Origin: Rhodospirillaceae bacterium
GTDB lineage: Bacteria; Pseudomonadota; Alphaproteobacteria; UBA11136
Direction of reading: 5' to 3'
DNA length: 5,575 nt
Assembly: GCA_018663165.1 (NCBI GenBank)
Contig: JABJES010000059.1
Span: 1 to 5,575 of the forward strand
Shown in pieces: positions 1 through 5,029 of this stretch. Numbering within the stretch: position 1 is the first letter of the stretch; each line of letters opens with the position of its first letter. The position numbers and the translations under genes are program-made. Under the pieces are notes generated by a model. It had not been told where the DNA came from. It did no database searches and saw only the letters and a list, made by a program, of their open reading frames with translations.

Positions 1-703
1 CCTGATCCCAGGGCCGCGACGCCTTTTCCGGTGTCTCATTGAAATTCGTCGAAAGCGCCTTAGACGCTGCGAAACCAGCCAGACCGATACGACAAACCGT
101 ACCCTCGGCCCCGCCAGCGACCATCACATCAGCATCACCATGCTTAATCAGACGAGCCGCATCACCGATGGCATGCGCCCCCGACGCGCAAGCCGTAACC
201 ACCGCATGGTTGGGGCCACGGAAACCGTATTTGATGGAAACATGGCCCGAGGCCAGATTAATCAGACAGGAGGGAATGAAAAAGGGCGATACCCGACGCG
301 GCCCCTTTTCGAGCAGAGTCAGGGACGTATTGTAAATACCTTCCAGACCGCCAATGCCCGACCCGATCAGAACACCGGTACGGTTTTGATCTTCTTCGCT
401 CTCGGGCTTCCAGCCAGAATCCTCTACCGCCTGTGTCGCTGCGGCCATCGCATAGATGATGAATTTCTCCATCTTGCGCTGGTCCTTTGGCGGCACCCAT
501 TCATCCGGATTAAAAAGCCCGGCGGCAGAACCCGCCTCACCCAAAGGTAATTGGCCGGCGATTTTACAGGCCAGATCAGAAACATCGAAAGACTCGATTT
601 TGCCGATTCCGGAACGGGACTGGAGCAAGGCATCCCAGGTGGTCTTTACCCCGCACCCAAGCGGCGTGACCATTCCAAGACCTGTGACGACAACGCGCTT
701 CAT
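1..703 (-). CDS. fabF: 3-oxoacyl-ACP synthase II (KAS II), C-terminal part missing at window edge
   Basis: This is a beta-ketoacyl-ACP synthase of the thiolase fold, which condenses malonyl-ACP with acyl-ACP in cytosolic type II fatty acid elongation. The reading frame starts at ATG 703-701 with MKRVVVTGLGMVTPLGCG, the standard FabF opening, and stays open for 234 codons to the left edge. FabF is usually about 410-420 residues, so roughly 55% is present. The nucleophile is visible as Cys172 in TACASGAH, preceded by GSGIGGLEG near residue 114. The two catalytic histidines and the C-terminal glycine-rich loop would lie outside the window. A Shine-Dalgarno GAGGTG (718-713) sits 9 nt before the start. 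The gene follows acpP by 60 bp with no terminator visible, so the two are probably co-transcribed. The adjacent acpP and the length of the N-terminal part favour FabF over FabB. No frameshift is seen. Confidence 0.95.
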   Translation of the reverse strand, partial: MKRVVVTGLGMVTPLGCGVKTTWDALLQSRSGIGKIESFDVSDLACKIAGQLPLGEAGSAAGLFNPDEWVPPKDQRKMEKFIIYAMAAATQAVEDSGWKPESEEDQNRTGVLIGSGIGGLEGIYNTSLTLLEKGPRRVSPFFIPSCLINLASGHVSIKYGFRGPNHAVVTACASGAHAIGDAARLIKHGDADVMVAGGAEGTVCRIGLAGFAASKALSTNFNETPEKASRPWDQ

Positions 704-763
704 CGGCGAATGCACCTCATTGGAAAAACGCAGGAAGAGAAAAGAACCAAGCCCAAAACCAGC

Positions 764-1000
764 CTAGCCGTTATTCGTCTGAATGAAATCGATCGCATCC
801 TTGACGGTGAGAATTTTTTCAGCCGCATCGTCGGGAATTTCACACCCAAACTCTTCCTCAAAAGCCATGACCAGCTCGACGGTGTCGAGGCTGTCTGCAC
901 CAAGATCATCAATGAAGCTGGCTGTATCGGTCACTTTACCCTCGTCAACACCGAGATGTTCGACAACGATTTTCTTTACGCGTTCGGCAATATCACTCAT
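764..1000 (-). CDS. acpP: acyl carrier protein
   Basis: This small acidic protein of 78 residues carries growing acyl chains on a 4'-phosphopantetheine arm and delivers them to FabD, FabF, FabG and the other fatty-acid enzymes in the cytosol. The attachment site is Ser37 in the hallmark motif GADSLDTVEL, at the start of helix II. The acidic recognition helix continues as MAFEEEFG. The length is normal for AcpP (77-79 residues) and the protein is complete, ending with TAG at 766-764. The ATG at 1000-998 is preceded by AAAGGA (1015-1010) with 9 nt spacing. The gene lies between fabG (169 bp upstream) and fabF (60 bp downstream), the classic fabG-acpP-fabF order. ACP is needed in large excess over the enzymes, so the wide upstream gap with a possible promoter of its own makes sense. 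The identification is essentially certain. Confidence 0.98.
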   Translation of the reverse strand: MSDIAERVKKIVVEHLGVDEGKVTDTASFIDDLGADSLDTVELVMAFEEEFGCEIPDDAAEKILTVKDAIDFIQTNNG

Positions 1001-1062
1001 ATCGCTTTTTCCTTTGAGCTGAACTGAATATGGATCTAATAAACGGGAAAACCGGTCATATA

Positions 1063-1093
1063 ATTATAATTTACCAGACTTCGGACTCCCCAA
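1063..1093 (-). promoter_or_regulatory. possible acpP promoter
   Basis: A perfect TATAAT hexamer reads on the minus strand at 1068-1063, inside an AT-rich stretch in the 169-bp gap between fabG and acpP. The best -35 candidate is TTGGGG at 1093-1088, with a long 19-bp spacer, so this is only a moderate match. Transcription would start near 1056, giving a leader of about 55 nt before acpP. A dedicated acpP promoter is plausible because ACP is made in excess, but the hexamer may occur by chance in AT-rich DNA. Confidence 0.4.
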
Positions 1094-1169
1094 AAACGGC
1101 GGCTTGATAACACATTTTTTCGATGCTGACCAGCACATGGATACAACACAGAGATAAAATGAAACCGGG

Positions 1170-1907
1170 TTATATCATCGCCATTCCCCCGTTGACATGC
1201 AAGGTCTGTCCGGTGACATAGGCCGACTCGTCAGATGCGAGAAAAACCGCCGCCGCCGCGACATCGCCCACATCGCCGAAACGAGCGGCTGGAATAGCCG
1301 CCAAAAGCCGCTCGCGCACCGTTTCATTAAGACCATCTGTCATCGCCGTGACGATAAACCCCGGAGCGATACAATTAGCCGTTACCCCGCGTGCGGCAAT
1401 TTCGGCACCCAAGGATTTAATCATCCCGGTCATTCCCGCTTTCGAGGCGGCATAATTGGCCTGACCGGCATTGCCGGTGGCCGCAACCACCGAGGTAACA
1501 GCGATAATTCGCCCCCAACGGGCTTTCATCATTGGCTTGATACAGGCCCTGGAAAGGCGAAAACCGGCGCTAAGATTGACATCGATAACCTTTTGCCAGT
1601 CCTCGTCCTTCATGCGCATCATCAACCCATCGCGGGTCAACCCGGCATTATTGACCAGAATATCGAGCCCGCCCATGGCGGATTCGGCCTCCTTTGCCAA
1701 GACCTGAGCGGCCTCGGGTTCACCCAGATCGCACGCCACCACATAGGCCCGCTCGCCCAGTTCCCCAGCCAGGGCATCAAGGGCATCCTTGCGGGTGCCA
1801 GACAGGGTGACGACAGCGCCCTGGGCGTGAAATGATCGGGCAATGGCAGCGCCAATGCCGCCGGAAGCGCCGGTAATAAGGGCCTTCTTGCCGGTCAGAT
1901 CAAACAT
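1170..1907 (-). CDS. fabG: 3-oxoacyl-ACP reductase, NADPH-dependent
   Basis: FabG reduces beta-ketoacyl-ACP to 3-hydroxyacyl-ACP with NADPH, the first reduction of each elongation cycle, and usually works as a cytosolic tetramer. It is a classical short-chain dehydrogenase. Counting from the chosen start, the cofactor motif TGASGGIG is at 12-19 and NNAG at 86-89. The catalytic tetrad is Asn111, Ser139, Tyr152 and Lys156 (YAASK), close to the E. coli FabG numbering. The usual C-terminal VTGQTLHVNGGMAM is intact. Two ATG codons are possible: 1916-1914 and 1907-1905. The second is chosen because GAAGGA (1921-1916) is 8 nt from it but abuts the first, and because MFDLTGKKALITG is the common start in this group. 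This gives 245 residues. The gene begins one base after the fabD stop, and its ribosome binding site lies in the last fabD codons, so translation is probably coupled. Adjacent fabD and acpP exclude a generic SDR. Confidence 0.96.
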   Translation of the reverse strand: MFDLTGKKALITGASGGIGAAIARSFHAQGAVVTLSGTRKDALDALAGELGERAYVVACDLGEPEAAQVLAKEAESAMGGLDILVNNAGLTRDGLMMRMKDEDWQKVIDVNLSAGFRLSRACIKPMMKARWGRIIAVTSVVAATGNAGQANYAASKAGMTGMIKSLGAEIAARGVTANCIAPGFIVTAMTDGLNETVRERLLAAIPAARFGDVGDVAAAAVFLASDESAYVTGQTLHVNGGMAMI

Positions 1908-1908
1908 G

Positions 1909-2850
1909 TTAGACATCCTTCATAAATTCATCGATATCGGCCGGAGCACCAAGCGCCCTGGCCTTCAGATCCCGGTCAATGCGCCGGGCAAGGCCGGTCA
2001 ACACCTTACCAGCGCCCAGTTCGATCAGTTCCTCAACGCCGTTTTCCTTCATATAGAGAACCCCTTCGCGCCACCGTACCATGCCGGTCACCTGTTTCAC
2101 CAGAAGATCGCGGATTTCATCCGGCTCAGTGACTGCAGAGGCAGTGACATTTGCCACCAGGGGGACGCTCGGGGCCTGAAGCTGAATATCGGCAAGAACG
2201 CCGGCCATGGCCTCGGCCGCAGGCTGCATCAAGGCGCAATGAAAAGGCGCGCTGACAGGCAGCAGAATACTGCGCTTGGCCCCCTTATCGGCGGCCAGGG
2301 CAATGGCGCGCTCAACAGCCGCCTTGTCGCCACTGATGACGACCTGTCCGGGGGCGTTATCATTGGCCGGGGCGCAAACCTCGCCTTGTGCCGCAGCCTC
2401 GGCAATTTCCGCCGCCGCCTCAATATCAAGGCCAAGCACCGCCGCCATTGCGCCGACACCCACGGGCACAGCGGCCTGCATGGCGCGACCACGGGCTTTA
2501 AGAACCTTGGCCGCATCGGACAAAGTGAAGGTGCTAGTTGCCGCCAGGGCCGAATATTCGCCCAGAGAATGACCGGCGACAAAAGCACAGCCCTGCCCTA
2601 TATCCAGCCCGCCCTGACGCTCCAGCACCCGGATAACGGCCATGCTGACCGCCATCAGGGCCGGTTGGGCGTTTTCGGTCAGGGTCAACTCGTCCTCGGG
2701 GCCTTCAAACATGAGCCGGGAAAGGTTTTCCCCCAAGGCATCGTCAACCTCCTCAAATACCTCACGGGCGACGGAAAAGGCGTCGGCCAGATCGCGGCCC
2801 ATGCCAACAGCCTGGGAACCCTGGCCGGGAAAGACGAATGCGCGGGTCAT
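1909..2850 (-). CDS. fabD: malonyl-CoA:ACP transacylase
   Basis: FabD transfers malonyl from CoA to the phosphopantetheine arm of AcpP, supplying the extender unit for FabF and its relatives in the cytosol. The 313-residue protein has the normal family length (about 310). Visible motifs are PGQGSQ at 8-13, with an oxyanion-hole Gln; GHSLGEY at 93-99, with nucleophile Ser95; Arg120 in the KARGRAM segment, likely binding the malonyl carboxylate; and His204 in SAPFHC, the second half of the Ser-His dyad. NDNAPGQVVISG (163-174) and GAGKVLTGL near the C terminus are also typical. The ATG at 2850-2848 follows AGGA (2861-2858) by 7 nt. It is the first gene of the fab cluster, with a strong promoter match just upstream, and is followed by fabG after one base. 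No active-site loss or frameshift is seen. Confidence 0.97.
   Translation of the reverse strand: MTRAFVFPGQGSQAVGMGRDLADAFSVAREVFEEVDDALGENLSRLMFEGPEDELTLTENAQPALMAVSMAVIRVLERQGGLDIGQGCAFVAGHSLGEYSALAATSTFTLSDAAKVLKARGRAMQAAVPVGVGAMAAVLGLDIEAAAEIAEAAAQGEVCAPANDNAPGQVVISGDKAAVERAIALAADKGAKRSILLPVSAPFHCALMQPAAEAMAGVLADIQLQAPSVPLVANVTASAVTEPDEIRDLLVKQVTGMVRWREGVLYMKENGVEELIELGAGKVLTGLARRIDRDLKARALGAPADIDEFMKDV
1916..1921 (-). promoter_or_regulatory. ribosome binding site that decides the fabG start
   Basis: GAAGGA on the minus strand lies within the last codons of fabD. It is 8 nt from the ATG at 1907-1905 but directly touches the alternative ATG at 1916-1914. The spacing supports the downstream start, which also removes an 8-nt overlap between fabD and fabG. 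Confidence 0.7.
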
Positions 2851-2875
2851 GTGTTTATCCTGATAATGACGGAAA

Positions 2876-2893
2876 CGGGTTTACACCGGGTTT
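2876..2893. repeat. direct repeat of CGGGTTT, 11-bp period
   Basis: CGGGTTT occurs at 2876-2882 and again at 2887-2893 on the plus strand, exactly one helical turn apart. The second copy touches the -10 box of the proposed fabD promoter and the first lies around the predicted transcription start. A pair of same-face half-sites at this place could be a binding site for a regulator of fatty acid synthesis, but no known operator was recognised. Confidence 0.4.
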
Positions 2894-2919
2894 CATAACG
2901 TCTGTGGCGAAGCTGTCAA
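2892..2919 (-). promoter_or_regulatory. fabD promoter (sigma-70 type)
   Basis: The minus strand has a perfect -35 TTGACA at 2919-2914, a 16-bp spacer, and a -10 TATGAA at 2897-2892 (4 of 6 to consensus). Transcription would start near 2885, leaving a leader of about 35 nt with the fabD Shine-Dalgarno sequence inside. Position, orientation and match make this the likely main promoter of the fab cluster. A direct repeat of CGGGTTT overlaps the -10 box. Confidence 0.65.
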
Positions 2920-2982
2920 GACGGCAGAAGAACTTCAGCAATATCGGGATTGGATAAGCCCCGCCAGCAGATTGAAAGATCG

Positions 2983-3042
2983 GTTTTTAATTAAAGTCAT
3001 TTTAATATAAATCGCGTTCTAACATGTTTTATTGTAAATTAA
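2983..3042. promoter_or_regulatory. AT-rich block in the divergent region, probable promoter zone of the GGDEF gene
   Basis: This stretch is much richer in A and T than its surroundings. It contains the palindromes TTAATTAA (2987-2994) and AACATGTT (3021-3028). On the plus strand a weak promoter can be proposed: TTTTTA (2984-2989), 16 bp, TATAAA (3006-3011), giving a leader of about 90 nt before the TTG start. The -35 match is poor, so the exact promoter is uncertain. The AT content could equally attract nucleoid proteins. Confidence 0.35.
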
Positions 3043-3095
3043 GGGCACCGCTTCATCCGAAAGTTGTAAGGAACAGTTGCAGGAAGAATAAAAAC

Positions 3096-3101
3096 AGGAA
3101 G
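3096..3101 (+). promoter_or_regulatory. ribosome binding site supporting a TTG start
   Basis: AGGAAG lies 5 nt before the TTG at 3107 (7 nt counted from AGGA). An in-frame TAA at 3089-3091 rules out any start further upstream. The next in-frame ATG (codon 34) would destroy the first membrane segment. TTG is therefore the only sensible start. Confidence 0.75.
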
Positions 3102-3106
3102 CCCTT

Positions 3107-4834
3107 TTGAACAAGATTCTCTCAATCCTTTCCTATCTTATTCCAAAATCCATTGCCAATCGCCTGCTGGCGACCATCCTGGTCGTCACTCTTGTGCCGA
3201 CGGCAATGGTCGGGTGGATTGGCTATACCGCCATTTATGAAAATATCCGGCAGGAGAAGATCAAGGCCGTCGGTTTTGTCGCCGAAGAACGTCGTGATCA
3301 GCTTATCCAGAAGTTAAAGGACGAACATCGCCGGGCCGGACAATTTATTGATATCAACGTCCCGCGCTGTAAAGAATTATTCGCCCCTTCCAAACCGAAA
3401 ATTGATAAATGCCTTCAAGGCGCTCTGGAAATTTATACGCGCCGGGAAGGCGCATTGGGTGCTTCCCTGCATATTGAAGGTAGGAAGGGCGCTGCCCATG
3501 TCGGGCTCCCCCCTCCTGACGAAGAGGGAGACTTGAAAATGTTGCCCGGACAACTGGCCATTTTCCCCCCAGCAAAACCAGGTCTGCAGAGATCCTATTA
3601 TATATTGGAAACAGACCCCATCAGCCATTCTTCCCTGGCGATGAATTATCCTGTCGAGAGCCTTGATGAGATTTTCGTGCCGCCCCATCTTCTCGGCGTA
3701 TCCGGTGAAACGTTTCTTTCCGACGCTGATGGATTTTTCATAACCAAGCCCAGATACAGTTCAAACCAGGGCAAAGGCGTGCCGATTTCGGCTGTGCCAA
3801 TGGAGAAATGCCTCCAGTTCAACAATACCGAAATGCTCGAGCTTGATTACCGGGCCGTCCCCATCATTCACGGTTTTCGATACATACCAGAGATCAATGG
3901 TGGCTGTATCATGGCCCATTTCGACCAGGCAGAGGCCTTTGCGCCCCTGAAAACCATTACCTGGGCCCTGGCTTTCATTTCCGTTTTGATCACTTTGCTG
4001 GCTTTTATGTCCGCAACCTATATCAGCCGTCGCATGTCAAACCCCATCATTGCCCTCCACCGGGTAACCCTGCGTATTATTGGCGGCAACCACGACGCCT
4101 TCGCCGATGAAACCGGGAATGACGAGATTGCCGAATTGGGGCAATCCTTCAACCTGATGACAAGACAGATCATCAAGCATGAGCAGGAACTTGAAGGAAA
4201 GGTTCAGAAGAGAACGGTAGAACTGGAACTAAGCAACGCCGATCTTATGGCCGCCATTGATGAGCTTGAGGAGGCTCAGAAAAAGATCAAGGAGATGGCC
4301 TTTTACGACTCACTGACCCAATTACCCAACAGGCGTTTGCTGAACGAACGTCTGGAACGTTCAATTATCGCGCGGGGCCGCAACCGGCATTACGGCGCCT
4401 TGCTCTTCCTTGACCTGGATAATTTCAAAATACTGAATGACACCCATGGCCACCAAGCCGGGGATGAGCTGCTTATCAAAGCGGCAAAAAGGCTGAAAGC
4501 CTGTGTTCGGGAATCCGATACCGTGGCGCGTCTGGGCGGAGATGAATTTATCGTTCTGCTTGAGGATTTGGACGCGTCCAGGGACGACGCGGCTGTTGAA
4601 GCCAAACTCGTCGCCAAAAAAATCACGTCCGCCCTGAGTGATGCCTACGAACTGGAGAACGTTACACACAAATGCACGGTGAGCATCGGGATCGTTCTGT
4701 TCGTCGACCCGGAAAGCAAGGCTGATGCTGTCCTTAGCGCTGCCGATGCAGCCATGTATGACGCCAAGAAAAGTGGAAAAAACGTCTTTCGCCTCTCCGA
4801 CGCCTTCGCCGATCCTAAATCCACTGCTTTGTAA
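3107..4834 (+). CDS. membrane-bound diguanylate cyclase with Cache-like sensor, HAMP and GGDEF domains
   Basis: This 575-residue inner-membrane receptor probably makes cyclic di-GMP from two GTP in response to a periplasmic signal. Order of parts: membrane helix about 20-42; periplasmic sensor about 43-282; membrane helix about 283-306; HAMP about 307-355 (SNPI and DEIAELGQSFNLM are typical); coiled coil about 356-395; GGDEF domain about 396-563. In the last, DSLTQLPNRR (401-410), Asp436 in FLDLDNF, Asn444, Asp453 and the active-site loop GGDEF (477-481) are intact. R468-E-S-D471 has the position of the RxxD product-inhibition site. No EAL domain follows, so synthesis rather than breakdown is expected. 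The sensor contains SGETFLSDADGFFITKPR (199-216), which resembles the end of a Cache domain, and four cysteines (88, 102, 235, 267). The ligand cannot be told. The start is TTG. The gene is divergent from fabD, and rpsF lies 195 bp downstream on the same strand. Confidence 0.9.
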   Translation: MNKILSILSYLIPKSIANRLLATILVVTLVPTAMVGWIGYTAIYENIRQEKIKAVGFVAEERRDQLIQKLKDEHRRAGQFIDINVPRCKELFAPSKPKIDKCLQGALEIYTRREGALGASLHIEGRKGAAHVGLPPPDEEGDLKMLPGQLAIFPPAKPGLQRSYYILETDPISHSSLAMNYPVESLDEIFVPPHLLGVSGETFLSDADGFFITKPRYSSNQGKGVPISAVPMEKCLQFNNTEMLELDYRAVPIIHGFRYIPEINGGCIMAHFDQAEAFAPLKTITWALAFISVLITLLAFMSATYISRRMSNPIIALHRVTLRIIGGNHDAFADETGNDEIAELGQSFNLMTRQIIKHEQELEGKVQKRTVELELSNADLMAAIDELEEAQKKIKEMAFYDSLTQLPNRRLLNERLERSIIARGRNRHYGALLFLDLDNFKILNDTHGHQAGDELLIKAAKRLKACVRESDTVARLGGDEFIVLLEDLDASRDDAAVEAKLVAKKITSALSDAYELENVTHKCTVSIGIVLFVDPESKADAVLSAADAAMYDAKKSGKNVFRLSDAFADPKSTAL

Positions 4835-4852
4835 GCTCCTTCCAGCTCAGAG

Positions 4853-4872
4853 AGGGCCCGCCAAAAGGCCCT
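4853..4872 (+). terminator. stem-loop after the GGDEF gene, weak terminator candidate
   Basis: AGGGCC (4853-4858) and GGCCCT (4867-4872) form a perfect 6-bp GC-rich stem with an 8-nt loop, 19 bp after the stop codon of the GGDEF gene and before the rpsF promoter. No T-run follows on either strand, so it is not a classic intrinsic terminator. It may protect the 3' end of the mRNA or slow polymerase. Confidence 0.3.
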
Positions 4873-4873
4873 G

Positions 4874-4897
4874 CAAGGCCTTGAATACAAGCGCTTG
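4874..4897. repeat. two tandem 10-bp palindromes at the rpsF promoter
   Basis: CAAGGCCTTG (4874-4883) and CAAGCGCTTG (4888-4897) are both perfect palindromes with the same CAAG/CTTG arms. They differ only in the central two bases and are separated by AATA (centres 14 bp apart). The second overlaps the first three bases of the proposed rpsF -35 box. This arrangement resembles a double operator for a dimeric repressor, but no known regulator site was recognised. Confidence 0.45.
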
Positions 4898-4922
4898 CGT
4901 GGAAAAACCTTTCGTGTATAGT
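4895..4922 (+). promoter_or_regulatory. rpsF promoter (sigma-70 type)
   Basis: TTGCGT (4895-4900), a 16-bp spacer and TATAGT (4917-4922) form a good promoter match in the gap before rpsF. Transcription would begin near 4929, giving a leader of about 100 nt. That length is usual for ribosomal protein operons that are controlled at the leader. Confidence 0.6.
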
Positions 4923-4928
4923 GCGCCG

Positions 4929-5029
4929 CTTCATAACCTCCTTGCCGGTTTGCGCCGGCTAGGGCCGGAAAGCTGAAGGCCTTTTGCCCCAGCGCCGGAC
5001 CGTGAACAGCCATAAGGGGTGACTTTTCT
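4929..5029 (+). promoter_or_regulatory. structured rpsF mRNA leader, possible autoregulatory element
   Basis: The predicted leader contains three possible hairpins. GCCGG/CCGGC pairs 4944-4948 with 4955-4959. AGGGCC/GGCCTT pairs 4961-4966 with 4978-4983 and runs into TTTTG, an attenuator-like shape. A stem pairs 4984-4990 (TTGCCCC) with 5016-5022 (GGGGTGA) and would cover the rpsF Shine-Dalgarno sequence. The apical part of the last one carries CCGGACCG. In other bacteria the S6:S18 complex is known to bind a CCG-containing element in the rpsF leader to repress translation. That this leader does the same is inference; the fold was drawn by eye, and the second and third hairpins abut without overlapping. 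Confidence 0.35.

Noticed and set aside
140..1027. Overlapping plus-strand frames across fabF and acpP
   Set aside because: They cross the certain fabF and acpP genes and their gap on the opposite strand and show no domain features.
1124..1135. Inverted repeat TGCTGACCAGCA downstream of fabG, next to a T-run
   Set aside because: On the minus strand, the direction of fabG transcription, the hairpin is followed by A residues rather than T. The stem is only five pairs around two bases, so it is not a terminator.
1197..1835. 212-codon open frame on the plus strand opposite fabG
   Set aside because: It is antisense to fabG with no family-like motif; codon bias in fabG explains the lack of stops.
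1843..2898. 351-codon open frame on the plus strand opposite fabD
   Set aside because: It lies wholly antisense to a certain fabD gene. Its protein has a His/Gly/Gln-rich composition typical of a reversed coding strand, and it has no recognisable domain.
3062..3088. Loose direct repeat beginning AGTTG (3062 and 3075) before the GGDEF gene
   Set aside because: The copies share only a short core and diverge after it. AGGAA also recurs nearby simply because the region is purine-rich, so this is not convincing as an element.
3077..3091. Possible four-codon leader peptide TTG...TAA before the GGDEF gene
   Set aside because: It is too short, has a weak start codon, and has no attenuator structure next to it.
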